Source of the DNA: Ashinkailepas kermadecensis
Taxonomy: Eukaryota > Arthropoda > Thecostraca > Neolepadidae
NCBI GenBank assembly: GCA_034440615.1
Contig: JAOTOM010003970.1
Location: forward strand, 1-64,000
DNA length: 64,000 nucleotides
Reading direction: 5' to 3'
Made by a program: the position numbers and the translations under genes. Below the pieces are notes generated by a model that saw only the letters and a list, made by a program, of their open reading frames with translations, was not told the DNA's origin and did not search any database. This document shows positions 33,463-64,000 of the stretch, one piece after another (positions within the stretch are counted from its first letter, which is position 1; every line of letters begins with the position of its first letter).

Positions 33463-33739
33463 TCGTAAGTGTCCTAAAGTTTCGGGTGGGAGGGGACAAG
33501 AGTTAATTTGAAGTCGATTCTTTATATGCAACACCACTATGTTTAATGCTAAGCTGGTTCAAAGTTCGGGTGACACGTGCCCGAAGCCTTCTCTACTCTC
33601 CGTCCAAGGTTATGGAGATGTCCCACCAAGCCACAGGAATCTGCAGACCGCCGTGGCTTGGTTACTTCGCCATTGCCCATGGGCAATGGCGTACCTAGTA
33701 TTTGCAGCACATGCCGCTGCGCAACTGCAATGGGCACAG

Positions 33740-34560
33740 TGGGCCCCAAGGCCCCGCTGGGCCGATGTGAAGGGCCCCTGGACCAACGAAATGGATCGAC
33801 AGGAAAGGTCCCGGGTCGATGGAGAAGGCCTCCAACTCAACGGAGTGCTCACGGGCGGAAGTTGAGGGCCCTGGGCTGGGCCAACGTAAAGGGCTTCTAG
33901 GTCGACAAACGAGGTCTGGTCGTTGGACCCTCGGGCTAAGGTAGAAGACCCGGTCAAATGAAAAGGGTTCCGGGTTGACTGAGGGGCACGAACCAAAAAC
34001 CGGTTCCCTGACCTGATGGAGGGGGCCCAGAGTTTTGAAAGGGGTCACCTGGCCTGGTGGAAAAGGCATTGGGCTGCTACAGAGGGTTCCGGAGACAGCG
34101 GGGAGGGGCCCCTAGTTGCCGGAGAGGACCCCGGGCCGCCAGAAAGGGTCCTGGGCCAATCTGAAAGGACCCTGATCTGATGAAGGGGTTCAAGTTGTTG
34201 AAGGAGGGCCTCCAGTCTGGCAGAGGAGGCCCTGAATCACTAAAGAGGACCCCTGAGCCAAAGGAGGGAGCCCATGGTCAGATGTGCAGTACCTCTGGAT
34301 CGGCTTTGGCTCACGCTGACGGAAACTCGCCCAGAGTTGATACTCGGCCTCAGGCTGATGCAGAGGACTCCGAACCGCGGAGACTGCCCGGGCCGAAGAG
34401 GATGGTTCCCGGTGCGACATGAAGGACCTCTAAGCCCATGGATGGTCCCGGTGCGACGCAAGACCCTTAAACCCATGGAGGCGTCCCGGACTGCTGAAAG
34501 GGCCCGTGAAATGACAGATAAGGCCCGAGTCCCCTTGATGACAGAGACCTCTCGACAAAG
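33740..34560. repeat. Degenerate GC-rich periodic repeat
   Basis: Loosely periodic (about 33 bp) sequence built on gggccc/ggaccc words alternating with gaagg and tgg. No frame is conserved across units; ORFs in several frames on both strands are a by-product of low stop content. Confidence 0.6.
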
Positions 34561-35439
34561 AGGACCCCTGTTGCAAAATTGACTTAAAAAGGAAACTCAA
34601 TTTCATAAATGCCAGTGAAGTGACCCAGCCACACTATCAGATCCCACAACCCAGCCAGCATTTTGACCGGGCCCCGACTGGGCGCAGTGCGCGACTGGGC
34701 AAACCGACGGGGGCCTAGCATGGCCCCTGTCGACAAAACCTGAAACCTTTAGCTCAGTGGGAAGCCCGACCGGGGCCCAGCACGGGCCCAGTCCATCACG
34801 CGATTTATATCAGCCTCGCATTTCGCGACGATGCCGATCGTCTGCCCGGCCGGTGCCCAGTCTGGGGCCAGTCGGGGCCGAACCCGTAACACAACTCGCT
34901 GTCAACCATACCATGCGATGAACTCGGCGTTCTGTGTGATTATTGTGGTGATGCCTGCGTGGCACTATGTATGACGGTGAAACATTGATACAATATCCTT
35001 ATCAAAATTGTGGGCGCACTCCTGGCATGTATGATGTACACCTGGATTGGAAACCAACAGCTGTTTGCGTAACAGCGGCACAAGCCTGTCACCTAGCGGT
35101 GGGTAAGTAAAGACACGGAAAAGCGGCCCGTTTTATGCCGTGCGCCTGTGGGAGTTCAGGGTACGTATTCCGTATTGGCATCTTCCAATGGGAGACAACG
35201 CGCGAAAGCTTCCAGACGCAGCCGCCAGAGCGGCGACACATGCGAGTGGGACGTGAATTGCCAGCCGCATTAGCCGTGTCCATGCTTTTAGGCTGTGAAG
35301 AGCGGGAGATTAGAGTGGAAGAAGTTTCCTAAGATTAATTACTTGATGTTGGGGAATTCGGAGTTAAGCTCCTGGTTTCGCATATAGGTAATTTCTGTGT
35401 CTGGGTAGAGCCAGTGACCTACCGAAGGAGGGGCAAAGG
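34561..35439. other. Intergenic, no feature recognised
   Basis: Some ggcccagtc-type words near 34660-34880 suggest another decayed GC repeat. Nothing coding was seen. Confidence 0.4.
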
Positions 35440-36030
35440 GGACAGTGCCCCTTTGTTCCACAATCCCTGAGAAACTGTTGGGACACCCAAGAATGTCGCC
35501 GGGGTACATAAAAATTGCATCGGACTGCTTAAAAATCCAGCTGGGCACCCAAGGATCGCACCGGAGCCCATACAAAAAATCACATGGGGGGCCAAAGAAG
35601 TCGAGCAGAGACCGCTGAAAATGACTGTGCCTCCAAAATTGCAACGAGACCCCTGAAAATTACATTGGGGCCCCAAAAATCGCTCCATGGCTCCCAGAAA
35701 TGACCCTGCCTGGGGTTGCCAAAAAGTGGAACCGGGGCTCTGAAGATACCATTGGGGCCCCAAAAAGTCGCGCCGTGCCCAATTAAAACCACGCTTGTGG
35801 CCAAGAAGTCGTGCGGTGCTCATCAAGAATGACGCTGGGAACCCAAAAAGACTGTCCGGGCCCCTAAAAATCACGCTGGGGGCTCATAAGTTCGAGCCGA
35901 GGAACCCTGAAAATAACACTGGGGCTCCCAAAAAAGTAATGCGGTGGTCCTTGCAAATCACGATGGCGGCCCCAAACAGACGGGCCGGGCCCCTGAAAAT
36001 CACGTTAGGGGCTTAAAAGGTCGGGGCATG
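35440..36030 (+). repeat. Degenerate 33-bp repeat, GGGGCCCC-AAAA type
   Basis: About seventeen loose units of the form ggggccccaaaaatcgc... or gcccctgaaaatcac.... The same repeat appears inverted at 61680-62560. Confidence 0.75.
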
Positions 36031-36464
36031 CCCATGTGCCATGCCCCAGCTCTTTGCATGATGGGTGGGCGTAGCACTCTTTGCTCCTGGATCCTCCGCT
36101 TATGAGACCTGTATATTGTGTGATGTGATCTGAATTGTGTACTTGATGTCCTCAGCGGTTGGTGTGATGCTTCGTACATAATGCACGATATAATTTACGG
36201 TTTATCTCTTATTCCATTCAATCATGTATGCAGCACATATTTTTGGATTACCATCTGCCTTGTTTTTGTCATGGGCTAATGCAAATGTGGAAAATGAATA
36301 TTAAGTGTCCGGAAGCAACGCATAACAATTTACAATTTGTTCCCGCCTGGGTGTAATTTCCCAACCACATCAAATTTTATATTTGAAACTACCATCACTG
36401 TGCATGTAGTGTGAGCTTTCCATACTTAGCTTCGGCCAGGGGATCTCAACATTGCGCACACGGA
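36031..36464. other. Intergenic, no feature recognised
   Basis: AT-rich, nothing recognised. Confidence 0.4.
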
Positions 36465-36970
36465 CAGGTCTGAGGCGGATCCAGAACTTTCCATGGCGAC
36501 ACTCGTCTGGAGGGGGGGGGGGGGAATTTCCTCGGAGGACCTCCGATGCGAAAGTCCCTGGAAGTGCGTATTTTCATGAATGTCTGTTCAGAGGAGGGAT
36601 GTGTGCACTCGACCGTACTGAAAAGGGCACCGTTTACTCCCAAGAGGGCGCATTTCCCTCAAAGCAGCGTCTTAGGCTGAAAAATTCAGCGAGGGGGTTC
36701 GTTGCACTCTAGTATTCCCAGACAGGTACTCCGGTCAGATGGACGGGAAAGGCGACCCTCCGAGAAGGTTCGAGTGCACCATTCCCCTTGTATTTTTTAG
36801 CCAGAGGCGCCCCTCTGAGAGGAAAAGGCGCTTACTTGGAAAGAAAGGCGCCCCTCTGGGAATACCCGAGGTGCACCTCAGAAGAAAAAGGCGCCCCTCC
36901 AAGTACTTTCACAGTGGCGCTCCTTGAATAGATTGAGCCCCTCCCATGACAATTCCTGGATGCGCCCCTG
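36465..36970. mobile_element. hAT-like MITE, copy 3 (longer variant)
   Basis: Left end near gaggcggatccagaac, right end attcctggatgcgcccctg; interior rich in gcgcccctc as in copy 1. No clear target duplication. Confidence 0.5.
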
Positions 36971-37149
36971 GTGGGAGGTGTTAGAGGTGGTCGCCCTCAT
37001 TGCCATGCCAACCCTCCCATTAGTCCGCCTCTGGTGGCGCCGCGACAGTATCATTAATTATATAAATCGGCATTCGATACCAAAGCTGCCTACTGTGCCT
37101 GCTGCTAGCCTCACTTTTTGGTGACATTTACAGGTCAACCTATTTGTGT

Positions 37150-37388
37150 GAAATTCCCCACACTCCCCTCGGTGCAACAGTATCTGATTTTTCAGCAAAA
37201 TGCACCCCTCTGAGAGGCGTAGGCTCCCTTTCCGATGGAAAAGTCGCCCCTTCAGTATGCTCAAGTGCAACACCCCCAACGCTCAACGGATTTTCAGCCG
37301 AAGGTGGGCCCGTCCGGGTGCTTCCACACTGGCACCTCTTCATGCAAGTGCTCCATTCCCCCAATGATAATTCCTGGACCCACCCTTG
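37150..37388. mobile_element. hAT-like MITE fragment
   Basis: Right end gataattcctggacccaccc present with the same interior (tgcacccctctgagaggc). The left end was not found. Confidence 0.5.
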
Positions 37389-38899
37389 TACCCAATGAAG
37401 CCCTGTGTCACGCTGCTGTTAGTGGTACAACAACAACAATAAGCCCAGCTTACACCGGCGGTTCGCTAAATACAATCCCGGAGTTGGTAAGACTAGGGGA
37501 AAATGCAGGAAATGACGGGAAAATAGGTCGGTACGACCGTGCAAATGGCATTCACCGTCACTCAGGTCTCAGGTCAGCGTGGGTAGCACCTCGGGGAAAA
37601 GAGCCGATCACCAACCCAAATATTCAGCATGACAGTCGCCAGAACACATAGCAGGTCTCAGGCCAGCTGTCTTGGCGCAGACGCAGTAGTGTCACACCAG
37701 TTGCAACTGTCGTAAGGCTATATTGCTGCCATTAAAGCCGCACATGCTCAGATATCAGCACGGTGAGCATTTGACGGATACTTCATAGGACGGACATTGC
37801 CTCTGGGCTCAACCAAACTGATCCACCACACAACACTCGCAGGGGAGCGACCGTGTACAACGCACCGTGCAAATAGGGCGCTTTTAGGTGCGCGCGGCAG
37901 GGCAAAAGGTCAGAGCCATTCTAAACCAATCGAAGTTAACATACTAAGGCGGGCAATTTCGGAAACTATGACCCAGGCGATCTGGTCTGACAAGGGATGA
38001 CATGAACCCTGTCAGTGTTCCTAAGATTACACCGACCACTCGCTGTAACTTTGGTTGCCGATATCACCCCGCTGCTTGTTCCAGTTCCATGGGCTTCGTG
38101 TCGATACGACCAGACACGGCAACGGTAACAAAACAAACAAACACAAACTGTGCGGCCGGTTAGACTCGAACTTGCATTGTTAGCGGACAACAATACCCAA
38201 AAAACGAACTGGTCTATCTAATAAAAAACGCTGCACCAATCAACACGCAGATAAATCCATACAGATGAGAAAACAAACCTGCACAATTATACCACCTTTT
38301 ACCTCGGAAAAATAAGGGGAGAATACCGTGCTCTCCACTCCATGCTCTGAACCAAATGGCGGCCTATCTTTCTGAACAAATCCATACCACTAAAATATTT
38401 TGATATTACTTTCAAAGACATGCATACACGCCGACATCTTCCTATTCCAGTTACAGTAAGCAAGAATCTCACAAAGTAGAAAAGCACAATAAAACGATAA
38501 AAGGAATGCTTAAATATTGAGATCATTCAGCACATTCAAAGTATTAATATGTGCCCGTATATTTTAATGGATTTCACGGGACCTTATAGACAGAGCAATT
38601 TGGAACAGCCTGAATAATGCAGTTGAATTGGCTAACTAAACCTGAACCTGAGCACAAAGCCTTTGCTCACCATATCTGTCACCAATCAGCTGACATTCGA
38701 AACCAGCGAGAGTGCACGTAACAGAACGCACTCACACACATCGACACTGGTGTGGTGACACAAACACAACACGTGACGTCAGAGACTAGATGAGCAGCGT
38801 ACGTACGCGCACCGTGTCCAAACAAGACCAGAGATGTGGGGTCCGACACCAGCAGTGTCGGCCGCTGGGGATGACTAGGACACGACCGGACGGCACCAG

Positions 38900-38930
<31 letters not shown>

Positions 38931-39055
38931 CAGTGTCAGCAGGCGCCGTGGACGGCTGACATCTGCAGCTGCAGGTGATGACATCTGCAGCTGCGGGAGG
39001 TGACATCTGGGGCCTCCGGTGAGGTCAGGACCCGCGTGTGTCGGTCGGTTCGTGG
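37389..39055. other. Intergenic, possible tRNA-like relic
   Basis: No gene recognised. On the minus strand at about 38225-38150 a tRNA-like relic is possible: a 5-bp anticodon-type stem ttgtt/aacaa with loop gtccgct and a B-box-like agttcgagtct, but the T stem is poorly paired. A (gccaga)n run lies at 38899-38935. Confidence 0.35.
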
Positions 39056-39061
39056 TGGGAC

Positions 39062-39538
39062 GCCAGGGTACCTGGACAGCCAGGGTACCTGGACAGCTAG
39101 GGTACCTGGGCAGCCAGGGTACCTGGGCAGCCAGGGTACCTGGACAGCCAGGGTAGCCAGCCAAGGTACCTGGACAGCCAGGGTAGCTGGACAGCCAGGG
39201 TACCTGGACAGTCAGGGTACCTGGACAGCCAGGGTAGCTGGACAGCCAGGGTAGCTGGACATCCAGGGTAGCTGGACAGCCAGGGTACCTGGACAGCCAG
39301 AGTACCTAGACAGCCAGGATAGCTGGACAACCAGGGTAGCTGGACAGCCAGGGTACCTGGACAGCCAGGGTAGCTGGACAGCCAGGGTAGCTGGACAGCC
39401 AGGGTAGCTGGACAGCCAGGGTAGCTGGACAGCCAGGGTACCTGGACAGCCAGGGTACCTAAACAGCCCGAGTACCTAGACAGGCCAGGGTACCTGGACA
39501 GCCAGGGTATCTGAACAGCCAGGGTACCTGGACAGCTC
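39062..39538. repeat. 17-bp minisatellite just past IFT81 stop
   Basis: About 28 copies of ggtacctggacagccag with a ggtagctggacagccag variant. It ends about 20 bases from the IFT81 stop codon, so it lies in the 3' UTR or immediate flank. Confidence 0.96.
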
Positions 39539-39559
39539 CGCTGTGGCGACTACCGGCGA

Positions 39560-59165
<19,606 letters not shown>

Positions 59166-59281
59166 TCTGGATATCTTCTTACACTGCAAACAGGAGTACA
59201 TATGGCCCATTCCACAACAAATCAACAAGTGAAAGGGCAAAAATAACACCCAATATTTCATATTTTGATGAAAATGCTTGT

Positions 59282-59461
59282 GTGGGGTTATTTGATGTGC
59301 CGAATCCAGCTGTAATTTTTAGAAAGATCAGGTCAATGGTCAAGGAGTTGCAGCCTTGGAAATTCTTGAGATGTCACCTAACAAGGGTGCCTTTTGAGGT
59401 CTTTAACTTAATGAAGAACAATATGAATTGTGTAAAAGTATATATTGGTGAACACACAATG
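59282..59461 (+). other. Open frame upstream of IFT81, cut by foldback element
   Basis: Plus-strand frame with non-repetitive composition (GLFDVPNPAVIFRKIRSMVK, ELQPWKFLRCHLTRVPFEVF). The foldback element inserts at its 3' end and the same frame continues about 25 codons past the target duplication to a stop. Unrecognised; a transposon fragment or an exon of a gene divergent from IFT81. Confidence 0.35.
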
Positions 59462-59816
59462 GGTAATCTTTACCTTTCGGCCGACACATACTGCCAAGAT
59501 TAGTGATTTGTAAAGAGGTGTACAGTGGGGAACAGTGACGTCACAGGAGTCAGGAAAGTGACGTCACAGGAGTCGGGTGTCGGTAAAGATTACCACTTAA
59601 CCTAGACTAAGATAATGTAGCATAATATACAAAATGTATCATAGCATAATCTAATCTAACCTAACCTAACCTAACTGGAAAACCAGAATCCTCCGAATCT
59701 TGTGACGTCGTGACGTCACTTCCTTGACTCCTGTGACGTCACTGTTCCCCACTGTACACCTCTTTACAAATCACTAACCTTGGCAGTATGTGTCAGCTGA
59801 AAGGTAAAGATCACCC
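59462..59816. mobile_element. Foldback element with TTAGG core, copy 2
   Basis: Ends GGTAATCTTTACCTTTCGGC and, in inverse, GGTGATCTTTACCTTTCAGC. The arms share tttgtaaagaggtgtacagt and several gtgacgtcac words with copy 1; the core has ctaacctaacctaaccta. Flanking 8-bp repeats acacaatg (59454-59461) and acacgatg (59817-59824) match at 7 of 8. Confidence 0.85.
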
Positions 59817-59824
59817 ACACGATG

Positions 59825-61670
59825 ACCCACTGCATCTTTTGGCTATTTCTAAATTTCCCATCATGGGATATTTCAAATTGTGACATTGTGACCTAAGGTC
59901 CTGTTACCTCTTTTACCTTTTGGAAGTCACAATTCAATTTGAAAAAATGCAGAAATGAAGTTTGATATCTTATCTTTTGAAGCAAAAAATATAAAAAAGG
60001 TTTGTTCCTCAAACTCTACATATTTGTTCAAAATTAGGCATGCATGGTTGTTTTTGCACTAGTTTATTGTGGCCCGTATAAATATGTATTTACAATGATA
60101 TATTACTGAAATACAAGGATTTTGACATTCAAGGCATGTGGTAGGATGATGATGTTAGTCATCTGATCTTGAATGTTGCATTGCACAAGTGTTCTAACTC
60201 GTCAGGTCGGTATTATTCCAGATCTAGGTAAAATGCGATTTTTTTGAATTTTTTTTTAAAATCATGATGCGACCACTCATTTTCTCCGCAAATAATTATT
60301 TTTCAGTTGGCAAACAAATACACGACCATAATCTTCACTCTGCAAACATAGCACATCGCGTATAATTATCCGTACCTGGTGTCACAGACGTGATAAAGAA
60401 GACATTCAACACTTCATGCACTCGATTTAATACTCTTTGTCATCGGAAACCTTATGTTTCTGCCTTAATTTGACATTATCTCCGAGAATGAATACTCAAC
60501 CCTCCCCCCAAAAACCCCAAAAAAGGGGGGGAAATTTTTTCGTGCTTATTATTTTATTTTTATATTTTGATGAGGGAAAAATTTGTTTGTCTGCGGTTGG
60601 TTGGTTAGGTTGGTTAGGTTAGTTTATTATGATATAATATATTTTATATATTATGCTACGTTATTTAGTTAGGTTGGTTGGTTGTTTTTCCCCGACTTAA
60701 TGCATATGACATCATCAAATCATTAGGACGTCATCAACCGTCGCTGATTAAGGGTACATCATGGGAGAAAAAGAGGGATATTTTTAAAAAAACCTTTAAA
60801 AAAACCCAAAAATCACTCATCAATATGCATTAACAAAATAATTACCACATAATAAGCACTTGAAAATATAGCAGATATACTACTGATTATTGCCACCTTC
60901 AAAATTATGTTCCTAACATTAGTGCCTATGTGTCATCTGCTTTTGCACATTTGCTTCATCTTAATTGACAGGCTAAATGTATAAAAGTCGCATTTATTTC
61001 TGACTCGTTTCGCCGACTCCGCTCCGAACTTTACATAAATAGCAAAACCAACCCCAACTACCTGCCTAGGTTGGTACCTACCTACCTACGTACCTACCAC
61101 CGCCACAGGTTCACGCACACCGTCACACACCAACACGCTGTGCAGGAAGGAATGTAAACAAACAGATTAGGATGCTGCCATATTACTACCATATTTAGAG
61201 CTAGCTTGTATGGTCTACTAAGATACCTTTCCTGTACCTTACTTCGTAGATATCGCCTTGCTACGTAGTATACATAAGTCGACCTGCCCTGGGTGGGAAA
61301 CCATAGTGATGCAAAAGTATTACGTCAAAGATATAGGTACAAGCAGAATCAGTCAAATATATTGGACTTCCACTAACGCTCAAGGCCGAAAATTTCAGCA
61401 AACCGTGGGGACGAAGATTCGGGTTCGATATTTTTCAGATTGAATAGGGAAAATTACAAACGAAAATGTTGTCTGGCAAATATTATGGTACGAAGCAGGA
61501 GGGATCCGGGCACCCTCCCCCTTCCACCCACCCAGAATTTCCAGCCATGCATGCACTCAGAGGTGTAGACAAGGATTGTCCAACGAGGGGACGGATTGTG
61601 CTAAGGACACATAGTGATAGTCGGTGTCCGCATTTATTTTTCGGTTTTCCTGGTTACCTTGTTGGTGCTT
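59825..61670. other. AT-rich intergenic DNA with loose TTAGG tracts
   Basis: Tracts of ggttaggttggttaggttag at 60597-60625 and about 60667-60683. Palindromic ggtacctacctacctacgta near 61074. No gene recognised. Confidence 0.45.
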
Positions 61671-61679
61671 CGGCTTGGT

Positions 61680-62560
61680 CTTTCGGATCCCGGTCGCATT
61701 TTTAGAGCCCCGGTGCGATTTTGTGTGCCTAAGTTGGATTTGGGAGAGGGTTTTCCCCTTTCGATACACCACTGGGCTCATTCCGCTATTCACAGGCTCG
61801 GGTCTGTTTGTGGGACTCTGAGGCCGACTTTGTGGGCCCTATATCATTTGAGGACTTCTGATATGTTTTTCAGGTTCTCGATGTGCTTATTTATGGTCCG
61901 GCGCATATTTTAAAGCCCTGTCGATTTTCACTGGACCGGGTGAATGTTTTGAATATCTCCGGCACGCATTCGGGCTTCCGGTGTGCTTAGGCCTCAGTGT
62001 GTTTATTTGGGGCCAGACGCAATTTGTGTCCTTCTTGACTCGAATTTTGTGAGTCCCGGCGGCAATTCTTGGGGTCCCCAGTGATAAATTTCGGGACCCC
62101 GGCGCGATTTGTTCGAACCCCAACGCAGGTTTTCGGATCACCGCTGTACTTAGTTCGATCCCCGACGCCAATTTTGGTGGAACCGACAGAAATTATGGGG
62201 GCCAAGCGCGATTGTTGTGCCCCGGCACGAATTTCCAGAGCACGGCTGTATTTATTTGGAGCCCCTGACGTTAAATTTTTGCGGCTCGGATGGGAATCTT
62301 GGCGTACCAGCACAATATTTGCGGATTCCACACTGCTTTTCAGACCGCATCGCCAGTTTTCGGTGCTCTGTTGTATTTATTTGGGGCCCCGACGCCAATT
62401 TTGGGGGCCCCGATGGGAATTTGTGTGGCCGGAACGTGATATTGACTTGCTCCGGTGTAATGTTTGGGGGCCAACGCGAATTTATGGCCAGTCGTTATTT
62501 TTTTCCGAGGTCCCGGCGCAATTTTTGCTGAGCCCCGGTACGTTTCTTGGGAGGCCCACC
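61680..62560 (-). repeat. Degenerate 33-bp repeat, inverted relative of 35440-36030
   Basis: Units of the form gcgatttttgggggccccg (plus strand), the reverse complement of the 35440-36030 pattern. About 25 loose units. Confidence 0.75.
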
Positions 62561-64000
62561 ACTTCCTGGGGGAGGAGTGTCCCCGTTGCCCGCATCAGAG
62601 TGAATCAGCTTATACGTGCAAAAAGGAATTAGTGATCGCCGTAAGTAAGACGTCTGGCGACAACAACATGCAATGTGGGAGCGAATCCAGAAATTGGTAT
62701 TAGTGAAATGGCTATGGGGTACTCGACCAGGAAACCCCACTTCCTCGGAGGAACTCAATAATCAGGAAAATTTAAGGCATCATTCTCTCTCCAAGAACAC
62801 CTGGATGATGGCACCGCACAGGGGCCTTCCGGACTGCCTTCGGCATTTTGTCAGGGGGGAGTGGGGGTGCAGTTGGAGCCTCCCAATGGAGTGTCGTTTT
62901 CCTATTAGGAGACCGCTGTTCTCCGGTCGGTTTGACATAATCCAGAGTGCCGTCGCTCCCCTCTGGATCTGTCGATGGTGTGGGTAGATGGTCAAAGGAA
63001 CCCTACACCAGCTGATGTCGACGTGACTCGCGGAGTACCTACCTGCCCTAAAGACGTTTGGAAGGCGTGACTAATTTTGATCTGATTTGGAGGTGTAGGT
63101 TTCATGCAGGGCTGGACGTCTCTCACGAAGCCAGGAGAGGGGTCAATATTTTCAAGACAAACTTTCAGATTGAATAGGGAAAATGACAAGTTAACATTGG
63201 CAGGGTACCAAACCAGGGGGTCCATACCCCGACTGACCCGAGCTCACACTTGTGTTGCAACAACTACAGGTAACATACTGATGTATGCTACCTGTAGTGT
63301 TTTTTCTCTCGCATCACTGCATCACAATACAAGTTATTCGGGGTGGTCCATCTCGACCACTGAGCCGTGGCTACGCCGACGTACACGCACGCTACACCAC
63401 TGCATGGCAGTGCGGTCTGCCGTGCCACCAGATGCTTGCGCACTTCATTCCATTTCAAAATGTTCGCCTGCTTCCGTAGAGCAGCGTAGCAAGATGCGGC
63501 CGACATAAGCACAAGGTCGTGAAATTGATAACGAGCATAGGGAAAACCTCGGTGTTGTGTTTTATATTTTAACCTCGTCTGGTACATCAAAATACATGTC
63601 TTCTCACATTATGCATGCACAATGGTTGGCATGGGAATGTGAAAAACGCACACGCATACACGCACACACAAACAGTTGCACGGGCAACCCCGAGAAGAAT
63701 GATTCCCGACGGTGTTCGGGATGGCCAGCCCAGCATATCATGGGGTGGGCGGCACCTAGGTTCACATGCGAAGCTACATAGTTAACAATCAATCATAATC
63801 CAGGCACTATCGACAGGCAGGGCCATTATGTCTTGGGACCATGCATCACACAGCCAAACGCTCGGTCAGTTTGGCTGTCAGCTTCCAGTTCGGCAGACAA
63901 CGTTATTCATCGTGGCCCCGGATAAGCACGGTCAGCACTCTTCGATGTTATTGCAGGTTACCGTGGAACCGTAGCATGGCGGCAAGCGCAGTGCAGACAC
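62561..64000. other. Intergenic right end, no feature recognised
   Basis: Scattered short ORFs on both strands, none with recognisable similarity. A short imperfect inverted repeat (gttgcaacaactacaggtaa / tgatgtatgctacctgtagt) lies at 63253-63300. Confidence 0.4.

Noticed and set aside
33539..34582. Cluster of overlapping 100-128 codon ORFs on both strands
   Set aside because: Degenerate GC-rich periodic sequence; composition explains the lack of stops and no protein motif was seen.

Overview
The window looks like a piece of an arthropod nuclear genome. Protein-coding sequence is split into short GT-AG exons. There are tRNA-derived SINEs, degraded LINEs, a Merlin-type transposase relic and short (TTAGG)n tracts, the arthropod telomere motif. 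Minisatellites are very abundant. GC-rich exons and tandem-repeat load would fit a crustacean such as a barnacle, but that is a guess; no sequence here proves the species. No bacterial or organellar genes are present.

Two conserved genes could be rebuilt exon by exon, both on the minus strand. ENOSF1 (L-fuconate dehydratase / mitochondrial enolase superfamily member 1) starts at 13785 and runs off the left edge; its first seven coding exons, 292 codons, lie at 277-13785. IFT81 (intraflagellar transport complex B, tubulin-binding subunit) is complete: thirteen coding exons from 59165 down to 39560 join in frame to 671 codons plus stop, almost exactly the length of vertebrate IFT81. A plus-strand fragment inside IFT81 intron 7 (49442-50337) is the C-terminal part of a USP35/USP38-type ubiquitin protease carrying a small frame-breaking deletion. 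A fourth coding candidate, an acidic then basic ORF at 19734-20225 (minus), was not recognised.

Layout: 1-13785 ENOSF1 with minisatellites in most introns and a degraded LINE, a hAT-like MITE and a piggyBac-like element; 13786-19730 ENOSF1 upstream region with duplicated blocks and a 37-bp array; 19734-20225 unidentified ORF; 20600-33500 transposon-dense DNA (SINEs, LINE fragments, piggyBac-like element, Merlin relic, a 2-kb palindrome, a foldback element); 33500-39060 degenerate GC-rich repeats and MITE pieces; 39062-59165 IFT81; 59166-64000 mostly repeats with a second foldback element.

The most unusual signal is how the tandem arrays sit. Several intronic arrays in both genes begin at, or contain copies of, the neighbouring splice site plus a few exon bases (IFT81 exons 6, 7, 8, 9, 10; ENOSF1 exon 7), as if splice junctions seeded the arrays by tandem duplication. 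The second is a foldback element family, two copies with 8-bp target duplications, whose core is arthropod telomere-like (TTAGG)n flanked by TGACGTCA-rich arms. The two genes are not obviously functionally linked (sugar acid metabolism versus cilium assembly).
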